A program made the translations under genes and the position numbers. Positions 25,118-33,898 of a stretch of 64,000 bases of DNA are shown here, one piece after another (positions within the stretch are counted from its first letter, which is position 1; every line of letters starts with the position of its first letter). The DNA comes from Porphyrobacter sp. HT-58-2. GTDB taxonomy: Bacteria; Pseudomonadota; Alphaproteobacteria; Sphingomonadales; Sphingomonadaceae. The notes under the pieces were generated by a model, which saw nothing but the letters and a program-made list of their open reading frames with translations, searched no databases and was not told the DNA's origin. The stretch spans positions 1,674,001 to 1,738,000 of the forward strand of contig NZ_CP022600.1 in assembly GCF_002952215.1 (NCBI RefSeq). Reading direction: 5' to 3'.

Positions 25118-27864
25118 GGTTGCAAGGCGTCTCCTGATCGCGCGGTCTGCTTGCCCAGAACACCAGCGGCGAGGCGTTGTAAAGCCTCATCGAGCGTCAC
25201 CCGCAGCACTGGCGTGCCTTGCGGGAAGGCCGACAGCAGCCGGGTGGGGAAGGCAGGGGAAAGGACGATGAAGTGGCCCGCGTCCTCCTTTGACCGGATC
25301 AGCCGCCCGAACGCCTGCGCCAGCCGCGCGCGAATGATGCGGTCGTCATAGGCGCTGCCGCCACCTGCCAGTCTGCGCGCCTTGTGGAGAATATCGGGCC
25401 GCGGCCAGGGGACCTGCTCCATCACCACGCACCTCAGCGAATGGCCCGGCACGTCCACCCCGTCCCGCAGCGCATCGGTGCCGATCAGGCTGGCGCGCGG
25501 ATCGTCGCGGAAAATGTCGACGAGGGTGCCGGTGTCGATCGGATCGACGTGCTGGGCATAGACCGGCAGGCCCGCCCGCGCGAGCCGGTCGGCGATGCGG
25601 CCATGAACGCTGCGCAGCCGCCGGATCGCGGTGAACAGGCCGAGCACGCCGCCTCCGCAAGCCTCGATGATCCGCGCATAGGCCCCGGCCAGCGCAGGCA
25701 GATCGCCCTTGGCGATGTCGGTGACGATCAGCACCTCGGCGCGGCTCGCGTAGTCGAACGGGCTCTCCGCCGCCGAAAGCAGTGGCTCGCCCTCGATATG
25801 CGCCGCGCCGGAACGGGCGATGGCGGAGGCCCAGCGGTCATCATCCCCAAACCCCTCGGTGCCGCGGTCGGTCAAGGTGGCGCTGGTCAGCAGCACGCCG
25901 TGCGCGGGTTCCAGCACTACCCGGGCAAAGGGCTTCATCGGGTCGAGCCAGCGGCGATTGAGAGCCACATCGAACTCGCGCGCGTCGGAGCGGTCGACCG
26001 CGAGCCAGTCGACGAACTCAGGGTCGGCGGGGCCGCCCAGCCGGTCGAGCAGCGCCTCCCACGCCGCGATCAGATCGATCCGCCAGGCAAGCGCGAACCG
26101 CGCCCCCTCGATCCGCGCCCGGCCTTGGGCGTCGAGCCAGTCGGGCGGTTCGGCAAGGATCGCCTCCAACCGCCCGCCGAGCCGGATCAGCGGCACACGG
26201 ATGCTGGCGAGCGCCTCGGCGGCGGCGGCGGCGGCTTCGATCACCTCGCCCGGAAGCCCCGCCGCCTCGGTCTCGATGCCATAGCCCGCATCCACCCCGC
26301 CGCTTTCGTCGCGGGCATAGGTCGCGGTGCGCACCGCGGCGAGCAGGGCTTCGAGCGGGCCGAAGGGGGCGTTCTCGGCAAGGCGCTGGAGCCAGCCGTC
26401 CGAGGGGAGCAATTGCCCCGCCTTGCAGGCTGCCGCGATGGCTTCGGCGCCTGCATCATCATAGCTGGCGAGATCCGCCAGCCGCGCCGACAGCCCGCGC
26501 CTGCGTCCACGCGTTTCCTTTTCCGGGCCGATGATCCAGCGCCGCAGTTCGATCGTTTCCTGCCCCGAAAGCGTCGCAGCAAAGGTGCTGTCGGCGGCGT
26601 CGAAGACGTGGTGGCCTTCGTCGAAGATCAGGCGGGTGGGGCGCTGGTTGGGGTCGCGGGCGCGGGCGGCGTTGACCATCACCAGCGCATGGTTGGCGAT
26701 CACCAGATCGGCCTGCGCGCTATCCCGCGCCGCCCTTTCGATGAAGCACTTCCGGTAATGCGGGCATCCGGCATAGACGCACTCGCCGCGCTGGTCGGTG
26801 AGCGCCGCGATCCCGCGCTTCCTGAACAGCGTGCCGAGCCAGCCTGGCAGATCGCCGCCGATCATGTCGCCGTCGCGGGTATAGGCCCCCCAGCGCGCCA
26901 CCAGCTGCGCCAGCACGGCGGGCCGACCGGCAAAGCCGCCTTGCAAAGCATCCTCAAGGTTGAGCAGGCAGAGGTAATTTTCGCGGCCCTTGCGCACCAC
27001 CACCGGCGGGGTGCCATCGGGGCGTTTCACCGGCCACGCCCTGCGGCTTTCGGCGCGCAATTGGCGTTGCAGGTTCTTGGTGAAGGTCGACACCCACACC
27101 GTCCCGCCGCTCTGCCCCGCCCAGAGCGAGGCCGGGGCGAGATAGCCCAGCGTCTTGCCGATCCCTGTCCCCGCCTGCGCCAGCGCCAGATGCGGGCGAC
27201 CGGGGGCGGAGCGCGGGGCGAAGACCTTTGCCACATCGGCGGCATAGGCGCGCTGGCCCTCGCGGCTCTCGGCCCCCTCGCCGGTGAGGCGGGCAAGCTG
27301 GGCCTGCACGGCCTCGGCGGATAGTTCCACTTGACGCGGAGCAGGGCGCTCGCCTGCTTCCTCCCATTCGGGCAGGCGCGCGAACAGCCAGCGTTCGGCG
27401 CGTTCCGGTTTGGCGATGTGGGGTTTCAGCACCTGCGCCCACGGCCAGCGCAGGCGTTCGAGCGTTTGCAGCGCGCTCCACGCGCCCTCGCGCTCGGGCC
27501 AGTCGGGGCTCTGGCACATGGCCGCCAGCGCGCCTGCCGCCTGCTGGAGCAGTTCCGGCACAGCGGCGTCGCTTTCCGGCACCGGCAAGCCCAGCGCCTC
27601 GGCCAGCCCGCGCGGGGTCGGCACACAGAAGCGTGCGGGGTGGACGAAGGCGAAGGCTTCGAGCAGGTCGAGCCCCGACAAATCCGGGTATCCCAAGCGG
27701 CTCGCCACCAGCGGCGCGTTCAAGAGCAGCACCGGGGTGTCGGCGGCGGCCATGATCGCATCGCCTTTGGACACGGCGCGCGTCGTGCCATCGCCCGCGC
27801 GCAGCCAATGTCCGCCATGGCTGGCATGGAGCGCGGGGAGGGGCAGGGGACCGGGGGGCGTCAC
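25114..27864 (-). CDS. ATP-dependent DNA helicase, DinG/XPD-type
   Basis: A 916-residue superfamily 2 helicase with the XPD/DinG arrangement. Walker A is in AQAGTGIGKTLGYL (about 225-238). Four cysteines for an Fe-S cluster lie between CLLNLED and GECVYAGCPHYRKC (about 295-375). DEGH (motif II) follows, and the C-terminal helicase motifs include GTDALRDGVDVPG and the QAFGRLIRSKEDAG arginine-finger motif. It unwinds DNA in repair or at R-loops and D-loops. About 170 extra N-terminal residues (ALHASHGG...) are typical of the alphaproteobacterial version. The GTG at 27864 is the likely start; sixA is coupled downstream. Confidence 0.9.
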   Translation of the reverse strand: MTPPGPLPLPALHASHGGHWLRAGDGTTRAVSKGDAIMAAADTPVLLLNAPLVASRLGYPDLSGLDLLEAFAFVHPARFCVPTPRGLAEALGLPVPESDAAVPELLQQAAGALAAMCQSPDWPEREGAWSALQTLERLRWPWAQVLKPHIAKPERAERWLFARLPEWEEAGERPAPRQVELSAEAVQAQLARLTGEGAESREGQRAYAADVAKVFAPRSAPGRPHLALAQAGTGIGKTLGYLAPASLWAGQSGGTVWVSTFTKNLQRQLRAESRRAWPVKRPDGTPPVVVRKGRENYLCLLNLEDALQGGFAGRPAVLAQLVARWGAYTRDGDMIGGDLPGWLGTLFRKRGIAALTDQRGECVYAGCPHYRKCFIERAARDSAQADLVIANHALVMVNAARARDPNQRPTRLIFDEGHHVFDAADSTFAATLSGQETIELRRWIIGPEKETRGRRRGLSARLADLASYDDAGAEAIAAACKAGQLLPSDGWLQRLAENAPFGPLEALLAAVRTATYARDESGGVDAGYGIETEAAGLPGEVIEAAAAAAEALASIRVPLIRLGGRLEAILAEPPDWLDAQGRARIEGARFALAWRIDLIAAWEALLDRLGGPADPEFVDWLAVDRSDAREFDVALNRRWLDPMKPFARVVLEPAHGVLLTSATLTDRGTEGFGDDDRWASAIARSGAAHIEGEPLLSAAESPFDYASRAEVLIVTDIAKGDLPALAGAYARIIEACGGGVLGLFTAIRRLRSVHGRIADRLARAGLPVYAQHVDPIDTGTLVDIFRDDPRASLIGTDALRDGVDVPGHSLRCVVMEQVPWPRPDILHKARRLAGGGSAYDDRIIRARLAQAFGRLIRSKEDAGHFIVLSPAFPTRLLSAFPQGTPVLRVTLDEALQRLAAGVLGKQTARSGDALQP

Positions 27865-28068
27865 GCGCGCAAGGATGCGCGAGCGGCGCTCGCTTGTAAA
27901 CGTAGGTCACGCTGACTTTGCCCGGCAGGCTGTCCTACACCGCCCGATCGGCGTAGGCGGGTGCTGTCTCACCGGGGCAGGGCGCGTGAAGAGCCCCTGC
28001 TTCCCCTGTCCGTCAACTTATCGAATTCGGATATAAAGCATTGGCAAATTTGAAATAAATCAGAGAAC

Positions 28069-28104
28069 GCCAGCTTGACAGGGTGTCAAGTTTGTCAAGC
28101 TGGC
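28069..28104. promoter_or_regulatory. Nested inverted repeats upstream of lysK (operator candidate)
   Basis: Perfect 11 bp arms GCCAGCTTGAC (28069-28079) and GTCAAGCTGGC (28094-28104) enclose a second repeat CTTGACA/TGTCAAG (28074-28090), giving one TTGAC and two GTCAA half-sites in 36 bp. It lies 53 bp before the lysK ATG in an otherwise AT-richer gap (27911-28156). It could be a repressor site or an RNA stem in the leader. There is no T-run for a terminator. Confidence 0.45.
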
Positions 28105-28156
28105 CCGCGCCATTGTGCTTGCAAGCTGCCGTTCCATCCCTAATAGCCGCCCCGTC

Positions 28157-29773
28157 ATGACCATCACCCAAGAAGCCCTTATCGCCGCCGCCCAAACTTC
28201 CAAGGCCTGGCCGTTTCAGGAGGCGCAGCGCCTCGCCAAGCGCCTGCCGGAAGGCAAGCCCGGCGGCGTGCTGTTCGAGACCGGCTATGGCCCGTCAGGC
28301 CTGCCGCATATCGGCACCTTTCAGGAAGTGCTGCGCACATCGCTGGTGCGCCGCGCCTATGAAACGCTGACCGGCGGCGCGGCGACGCGGCTGGTGGCGT
28401 TTTCGGACGATCTCGATGGCTTGCGCAAGGTGCCGGACAACGTCCCCAATCAGGCGATGCTGGCCGAGCATCTGGGCAAGCCGCTGTCGCGCATCCCCGA
28501 CCCTTTCGAAAAGTTCGAAAGCTTCGCCGCGCACAACAATGCGATGCTGCGCGATTTTCTGGATCGCTTCGGGTTCGAATATGAATTCGTCAGTTCCTCG
28601 GACTGCTACAATTCGGGCCGGTTCGACGAGGCGTTGCGCGGGGTTCTGGCGAATTTTCAGGCGATCCTCGACATCATGTTGCCGACCCTCGGCGAGGAAC
28701 GGCGCAAGACCTATTCCCCGGTCATGCCGATCAGCCCGACGACGGGCGCGGTGTTGCAGGTGCCGGTCGAAGTGGTCGATGCAGGCGCGGGCATCATCCG
28801 CTTCACCGACGAGGACGGAAGCATTGTCGAGCAATCGGCCTTGGGCGGCATGGCCAAGTGCCAGTGGAAGGTCGACTGGGCGATGCGCTGGGTGGCGCTC
28901 GGTGTCGATTACGAGATGTATGGCAAGGACCTGACCGACAGCGGAATCCAGTCGGGCAAGATCGCCCGCGTGCTTGGCGGCCACAAGCCCGAAGGCCTGA
29001 TCTACGAGCTGTTCCTCGACGCCAAGGGCGAGAAGATCTCCAAGTCGAAGGGCAATGGCCTGTCCATCGAGCAGTGGCTCGAATATGGCAGCGAGGAATC
29101 GCTCGGCTATTACATCTTCGCCAATCCCAAGAGCGCCAAGCAGCTCCACGTCGGCGTGATCCCCAAGGCGATTGACGATTACTGGCAGTTCCGTGCCGCC
29201 TTGCCGGGTCAGGATATAGACAAGCAACTCGGCAACCCGGTGTGGCATCTGCTGCGCGCCAATCAGCACCATGCAGGGGCCGAGGCTCCGGGGGCGGGTG
29301 ATACGCTGCCGGTGCCGTTCAGCCTGCTGCTCAATCTGGTCGGCGTGCTGGGGGCGGGCGCGACCCATGAAGCGGTGTGGTCATACCTTGGCAATTATGT
29401 CGCCGATGCCGATCCGGCGGCGCACCCGGCGCTTGACGTGCTGGTGATGAAGGCGCTGGCCTATAACCGCGATTTCGTCGCCCCGACGCTGGCCAAGCGC
29501 GCGCCGGTGGATGGCGAGGTGGCGGCGCTATGGGCGCTCGATGCCGCGCTCGCCGAAGCACCGGCGGACATGAGCGCGGAGGACTTGCAGACCATCGTTT
29601 ACGAGATCGGCAAGCAGGAGGAATTCGGGTTCGCTTCCCTGCGCGACTGGTTCAAGGCGCTCTACGAAACCCTGCTCGGTTCCGAACAAGGCCCGCGCAT
29701 GGGCAGCTTCATCGCGCTCTACGGCATTGCGCCCACCCGCCAGCTGATTGCCGAGGCGCTGGCGAAGGCATGA
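28157..29773 (+). CDS. lysK: Lysine--tRNA ligase, class I
   Basis: A 538-residue class I lysyl-tRNA synthetase, the archaeal form also found in Alphaproteobacteria. The nucleotide-binding HIGH equivalent is GPSGLPHIG (about 45-53), and KISKSKGNG (about 295-303) is the KMSKS loop. It charges tRNA-Lys. I take the ATG at 28157, which gives MTITQEALIAAA; the longer frame from 28115 runs into the leader. A palindromic site stands 53 bp upstream. Confidence 0.95.
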   Translation: MTITQEALIAAAQTSKAWPFQEAQRLAKRLPEGKPGGVLFETGYGPSGLPHIGTFQEVLRTSLVRRAYETLTGGAATRLVAFSDDLDGLRKVPDNVPNQAMLAEHLGKPLSRIPDPFEKFESFAAHNNAMLRDFLDRFGFEYEFVSSSDCYNSGRFDEALRGVLANFQAILDIMLPTLGEERRKTYSPVMPISPTTGAVLQVPVEVVDAGAGIIRFTDEDGSIVEQSALGGMAKCQWKVDWAMRWVALGVDYEMYGKDLTDSGIQSGKIARVLGGHKPEGLIYELFLDAKGEKISKSKGNGLSIEQWLEYGSEESLGYYIFANPKSAKQLHVGVIPKAIDDYWQFRAALPGQDIDKQLGNPVWHLLRANQHHAGAEAPGAGDTLPVPFSLLLNLVGVLGAGATHEAVWSYLGNYVADADPAAHPALDVLVMKALAYNRDFVAPTLAKRAPVDGEVAALWALDAALAEAPADMSAEDLQTIVYEIGKQEEFGFASLRDWFKALYETLLGSEQGPRMGSFIALYGIAPTRQLIAEALAKA

Positions 29774-29780
29774 CCTGCGC

Positions 29781-30320
29781 ATGACCCGTGACGCCGATCC
29801 GCACAAGCTCGCCCGCGACCTGCTCGGCCGCGACTTCGACGAGCTTGCCGCGGACGAGCAGCGGGTGCTGCGGCGGGTTGCGTCCGGCACTTTCACCGGG
29901 CGCGATGCGGATGAACTGGCGCAGGCGCACGAGACATGGAAGGACCGGCTGGCGGATCGCGTCGCGGCGGTGGGCGGCAGCTGGGGCTTTATCGTCGGTT
30001 TCGGCGTGGTGCTGCTGGTGTGGACCAGCCTCAACAGCGGGGTGCTGGAGGCGCTGGGGCTGGGGCCGTTCGATGCCTATCCGTTCATTTTCCTCAATCT
30101 GATGCTGTCGATGCTGGCCGCGGTGCAGGCCCCGGTGATCCTGATGAGCCAGAACCGGCAGGCGATGAAGGACCGCATCACCGCGCGCCACGATTACGAG
30201 GTGAACCTGCGCACCCAGCTGGAAATCCTGCGCCTGTCGCATCGGATCGAGATGCTGGCGCGCGAAGTGCACAAGCTCGCGCCCGAGACTGAGAACCCTC
30301 AGACACCCTCTGCGAAATGA
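29781..30320 (+). CDS. DUF1003-family membrane protein
   Basis: A 179-residue protein with two membrane helices, about 69-87 (GFIVGFGVVLLVWTSLNSG) and about 96-116. Then comes the DUF1003 signature with 'QAPVILMSQNRQAMKDRITARHDYEVN' and a C-terminal coiled coil (LRTQLEILRLSHRIEML). Function is unknown. The start is the ATG at 29781, 7 bp after the lysK stop, so it is probably in the lysK transcript. Confidence 0.87.
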   Translation: MTRDADPHKLARDLLGRDFDELAADEQRVLRRVASGTFTGRDADELAQAHETWKDRLADRVAAVGGSWGFIVGFGVVLLVWTSLNSGVLEALGLGPFDAYPFIFLNLMLSMLAAVQAPVILMSQNRQAMKDRITARHDYEVNLRTQLEILRLSHRIEMLAREVHKLAPETENPQTPSAK

Positions 30321-30339
30321 TTGCGGGCGTTTTGCCGCG

Positions 30340-31002
30340 TCAACTCCACTTGCGGGTGCGGTACCACTTGGTGATGACATATTTCACCCCGCGCTCAACC
30401 GGGGTTCCGGCGTGGAGCGTTGCCTCATTGGGGCGCCCGTCGGTCAGGGCATTGTTCCACAGCAGCAGCACGCCGGGCTTGGGCAGGATCTGGATACCGA
30501 GCGCGGTGAAAGCGGTCGAGCCGCCCGCTTCGACCGCATTGAGATAGGCCATCGCGGTCCAGCTGCGTTGCCCGCCCCGCGCTTCCTCCTGCGGCCAGTA
30601 GCCTTCGGAGGTGTAGAACCAGTCATTATGCGGCTTGAACTGCTGGCCGGGAAGGTAACGCTGGCCTTGCACCGGCTCGCCGATCTCTGCCTTCACGCCC
30701 AGCACCGCATCGATCCGCTGCGAGATCCCCGCCACAAAGGGATCGTGCGGGTCGAGATCGCCCGAATAGGATGTGCGAAAGCCGCTCGCATAGTCGAGCT
30801 CGTGGAGCGATGAGGGACGCGCAACCGTATCGATCATGGCGCAAAGCTGGGCGCATTCGTGTGCGGTCAGGAAGTTGCCGATGGCGAAGAGCTCGACCTT
30901 CTCGGACGGGATCCGGTAGACAGCGGGACTGGCAGCTAGCCGCGCGCGGACACTGGCGCCAAGCTGGACGAGGGCCTCCTGATCGGGAACGACTGCGGTC
31001 AC
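30340..31002 (-). CDS. 2-oxoglutarate/Fe(II) dioxygenase, prolyl 4-hydroxylase-like
   Basis: A 220-residue enzyme with the double-stranded beta-helix of the P4Hc group. The iron ligands are His and Asp in FKPHNDWF (about 122-129) and the distal His in EATLHAGTPV. The 2-oxoglutarate-binding Lys is in GVKYVITKW near the C-terminus. The Tyr-rich context (QRYLPGQQFKPH) is usual for bacterial prolyl hydroxylase-like proteins. The protein target is unknown. It converges with the DUF1003 gene, 19 bp apart. Confidence 0.87.
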   Translation of the reverse strand: MTAVVPDQEALVQLGASVRARLAASPAVYRIPSEKVELFAIGNFLTAHECAQLCAMIDTVARPSSLHELDYASGFRTSYSGDLDPHDPFVAGISQRIDAVLGVKAEIGEPVQGQRYLPGQQFKPHNDWFYTSEGYWPQEEARGGQRSWTAMAYLNAVEAGGSTAFTALGIQILPKPGVLLLWNNALTDGRPNEATLHAGTPVERGVKYVITKWYRTRKWS

Positions 31003-31031
31003 GTCCCAAGCCTAGCAAGCAGAGCCGCGCG

Positions 31032-31063
31032 AAAAAAGCCCCGCCGGATCGCTCCGGCGGGGC
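31032..31063 (-). terminator. Rho-independent terminator after the RcnB-like gene
   Basis: Perfect 11 bp arms GCCCCGCCGGA (31038-31048) and TCCGGCGGGGC (31053-31063) with a 4-base loop, next to an A-run at 31032-31037 that becomes a T-run on the minus strand. It ends the transcript of the gene at 31085-32323. Confidence 0.85.
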
Positions 31064-31084
31064 CTGTTCTGGCGAGGTTTCGAC

Positions 31085-32323
31085 CTACCAGAAGAAGTCG
31101 TGGATCACATCGACCACTTCACCAGTGTAGATGTCGACCAGCAGCACATCGTCATAATAGCGGACCCACTGGTAGGGACCGTAGACCGGGGGCAGATGGA
31201 AGGCCCACGGATCATTGATGAAGAAGCGCGGCTGAAAGAACAGGCTGTCGAGAAAGAAGCCCGTCTGCAACCGGCTGTAGCGGTGCGCCCGGAACGGCGC
31301 GACATAGGGGCCGGGGCGGAACAGGAACTGGTTGCCGCGACGGAAATCGAACCAGTCATAGGCCCGGTTGCCACGCCAGCCGCGATCCCAGCGCCGGAAA
31401 TCCCGGTTGTCCCAGCCAGGGCGGCCGTTCCAGCCCCAGCGCCAGTCGTCGCGCCGCCAGTTGCGCCGGTCGCGCTGCCAATCTCCGCGGCGTCCATCGC
31501 GCCAGTCACCCCGGCGTCCGTCACGCCAGTTGCCGCGCGGGCCATCACGCCATTCGGCACGGCGTGCATCGCGGGCGATATCATTGACCTGACCGGCAAA
31601 GCCGTCCCTGCGACCATCGCCGCGCCAATTGTCACGCTGACCGTCACCGCGCCAATTGTCGCGCTGGCCATTGCCGCGCCAGTTATCACGGCGTCCATCG
31701 AAGCGATCGGCACGCCGCTCACCGCGATTCTCTATGCCCAATGCCCGGCGATCACCGCGATCCTCGATCCGATCGGCCCTCCGCTCGCCGCGATCCTCGA
31801 TGCGCATCCCCTGACGTTCGGACCGGCGGTCGACGCGATCGGCGGCACCCTCGCGGCCCCGCCAATCCAGCCGGTTGTCGCGTGCATCACCGCGCTGCTC
31901 GACCCGGCCAGCGCGAAAGTCACTGCGGCGCTCAACCTGAGCCGCGCGTACTTCGCTACGACGGTCGACGCGGTCTGCGCGCTGTTCGCTGCGCCGTTCG
32001 ATCCGTGCCGGGCGTGCCTCGGCCTGACGGGCTGCCTGTGCGCGACCGGCTACATCGCCGCCGAAGCCACGAGGGCTGCTCGCCCGACTTTCGCTGCGGG
32101 TCCGATCCGGGCGCGGTGCAGGCGCGGCGCGTTCCATCCGGGCTCTGGCCGGTCCGCCGCGATTTTCGCTTCGCATGGATGGTCGGGCGGACGGGCCGGA
32201 GGCCGCCTGATAGATCTGCACGTCGGCAGTTTCCTGTGCTGCGACAGGCATGGCAGGAAGCGCCATTGCCAGCGCAAGAGCCAGAGCGGACAGCGAGCCG
32301 GTCCGGGCATAGAGGTTCATCAT
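31085..32323 (-). CDS. RcnB-like, Arg-rich repeat periplasmic protein
   Basis: A 412-residue exported protein. A signal peptide covers about 1-30 (ending AMPVAAQE), and a long Arg/Asp-rich region (about 40-290) is built of short repeats such as QRDNWRGDG and RRGDWRDG. The RcnB-like C-terminal domain (about 300-412) ends YDDVLLVDIYTGEVVDVIHDFFW. RcnB modulates nickel/cobalt handling in E. coli; here the metal role is only inferred and the basic repeats suggest binding of polyanions. The ATG at 32323 has a GGAGG ribosome site 8 bp away. Confidence 0.82.
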   Translation of the reverse strand: MMNLYARTGSLSALALALAMALPAMPVAAQETADVQIYQAASGPSARPSMRSENRGGPARARMERAAPAPRPDRTRSESRASSPRGFGGDVAGRAQAARQAEARPARIERRSEQRADRVDRRSEVRAAQVERRSDFRAGRVEQRGDARDNRLDWRGREGAADRVDRRSERQGMRIEDRGERRADRIEDRGDRRALGIENRGERRADRFDGRRDNWRGNGQRDNWRGDGQRDNWRGDGRRDGFAGQVNDIARDARRAEWRDGPRGNWRDGRRGDWRDGRRGDWQRDRRNWRRDDWRWGWNGRPGWDNRDFRRWDRGWRGNRAYDWFDFRRGNQFLFRPGPYVAPFRAHRYSRLQTGFFLDSLFFQPRFFINDPWAFHLPPVYGPYQWVRYYDDVLLVDIYTGEVVDVIHDFFW

Positions 32324-32502
32324 CGCAAGTGCCTCCAGTGTCGCCGGCCCCACCACAAGCGGCTAGTTGATGGGGCGGGTTTAGCGGACGCAGACTGTCG
32401 CAGGGATGAACCGGCCCACCGATATTCAGAAAAAACTGCGCTAAAGTGAACGGGTGCAGGCCGTGCTTGACGGGTGGGGGTTTGCCGGAGAAGGCAGCTT
32501 TC

Positions 32503-33090
32503 ATGCTAGAAACGCTCGATGAATGCCTCACGGATTGCCGTAACCGCCTGATCCGCGCGCCGCGAGACCGCAAGTCGCCGATGCATACGCCGGTGATCGT
32601 GACCGGTGATGTTGATGCGCGTGTGATGGTTCTGCGCGCTTTCGATTCGGTAGCCTGGCGGCTGCGGTTGCACACCGACATCCGCGCACCCAAAGCGCAG
32701 GTGATCCCCGCCGATCCCCGCGTGGCGGTGCTGTTCTACGACAAGGGTGCGAAGATCCAGATCCGTGCGCGCGGTCTGGGCGAGATTGTGGCCGCAGGTG
32801 ATGAGGTCGATGCGGCATGGCGCGCCAGCACCAATTTTGCCCGGCGGTGCTATCTGGGCGATGGGCCTGGTTCGGCCTCTGACAAGCCGACTTCAGGCCT
32901 GCCAGCCGAGTTCGAAGGGGTCGAGCCGGACGACGCGCAGCTTCTACCCGCGCGGGAGAATTTTGCACTGCTGCGCATTACGCTCACCGCGCTGGACTGG
33001 CTTTATCTTGCGCATACCGGCCATGTCCGCGCGCAATTCGAACGGGTTGATGGCGCTGACAGCTGGAAGGGGCGATGGGTCTCGCCGTGA
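32503..33090 (+). CDS. Pyridoxamine 5'-phosphate oxidase-like flavin-binding protein
   Basis: A 195-residue split-barrel protein. The segment VMVLRAFDSVAWRLRLHTDIRAPKAQ (about 40-66) followed by 'VAVLFYDKGAKIQIRARG' has the FMN-binding pattern of the pyridoxamine phosphate oxidase superfamily, with the RAPK/DxR positions for the flavin phosphate. PdxH itself has different substrate residues, so this is a relative of unknown substrate. The start at 32503 has a GGAGAAGG ribosome site. Confidence 0.8.
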   Translation: MLETLDECLTDCRNRLIRAPRDRKSPMHTPVIVTGDVDARVMVLRAFDSVAWRLRLHTDIRAPKAQVIPADPRVAVLFYDKGAKIQIRARGLGEIVAAGDEVDAAWRASTNFARRCYLGDGPGSASDKPTSGLPAEFEGVEPDDAQLLPARENFALLRITLTALDWLYLAHTGHVRAQFERVDGADSWKGRWVSP

Positions 33091-33104
33091 TTGCCAGCCG
33101 GGGA

Positions 33105-33773
33105 TCAGGCGGCGGAAGCGGCAGGGGATGACGTTGTTACTGAAGGCGGAGGCAAGAGAAACACCTCCTCAAGCTCGCTGGCTGATACGATATGCCCCTC
33201 GCCCTTGTTCAACGCCTGTTTGAGTGCGTATCGGGCCTGCATCATCAGAAAGTCAGCTCCGGCTTCCCCACCCCCGCCTGCAGCAACACCGAAGCTGGCG
33301 CTCAGACGGCCGGTGCTGCCGATCTGAGGCAGGTGCAGCCGCGCAAGCAAGCGGCGCAGACGAGCGGCAATGCGCTTGGCCGCGCGTTCGTCTGCGCCAT
33401 CAATCACGATGGTGAAGCCGTCGCTATCGCTCATGCTGACCTGATCACCGCGGCGAAGGCCCGCCCGCATCACCGCGGCGACGTGCGCGCGCACCTGTTC
33501 GTTGGTGTCGGGGTTCCACATGGGACGAAGGCCGACGATCTGGTCGAGCTGACCATGGAGTACCGCCTTCGATCCGGCGCGCATGGCATTGCGATGGTCG
33601 GCAAGACTGATCGCCTCGGCAAAGGTGGCCGGCTGCATCAGCGCACTCAAAGGATCGCGGCGTGGATCAAGCCGACGATTGGCAAGCAGTCTTCCCGCCC
33701 ATACGCCGACCGCTCCTGCGACCAGGTTCAGCACAACCGCCAACTCAAGCGGCACTTCGATTCCCGTGATCAC
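33105..33773 (-). CDS. Degenerate GGDEF-domain membrane protein
   Basis: A 222-residue protein from GTG at 33773 (ribosome site AGGGGC). One membrane helix comes first (about 8-28), then a diguanylate-cyclase fold: DHRNAMRAGSKAVLHGQLDQI, then SDSDGF in place of the GGDEF active loop, and a late RLSASFGVA segment. The active-site motif is lost, so cyclase activity is unlikely; GTP or c-di-GMP binding cannot be excluded. A longer frame starts at 33899, touching the ettA stop, but its extra 42 codons are AT-richer and look like leader sequence. Confidence 0.72.
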   Translation of the reverse strand: MITGIEVPLELAVVLNLVAGAVGVWAGRLLANRRLDPRRDPLSALMQPATFAEAISLADHRNAMRAGSKAVLHGQLDQIVGLRPMWNPDTNEQVRAHVAAVMRAGLRRGDQVSMSDSDGFTIVIDGADERAAKRIAARLRRLLARLHLPQIGSTGRLSASFGVAAGGGGEAGADFLMMQARYALKQALNKGEGHIVSASELEEVFLLPPPSVTTSSPAASAA

Positions 33774-33898
33774 GCCCCTGTTATCCCCATGCGACCTTTT
33801 TATCGCCACGGAGAGTGACTTACGTCGCTTTAAGGAAGCGTAAACCTGACGGATCCAGCGCAACATCGCTGGCGGATCGCGCCGCCAGCAGTGCTCCA

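Noticed and set aside
25384..27324. 646-residue plus-strand open frame across the DinG-type helicase gene
   Set aside because: Antisense shadow; the helicase motifs on the minus strand explain the region.
31100..32449. 449-residue open frame on the plus strand
   Set aside because: It is antisense to the RcnB-like gene. It is open because the GC-rich Arg/Asp repeats avoid stops in other frames; its composition (Ala/Ile/Pro runs) is not protein-like and it lacks a family.
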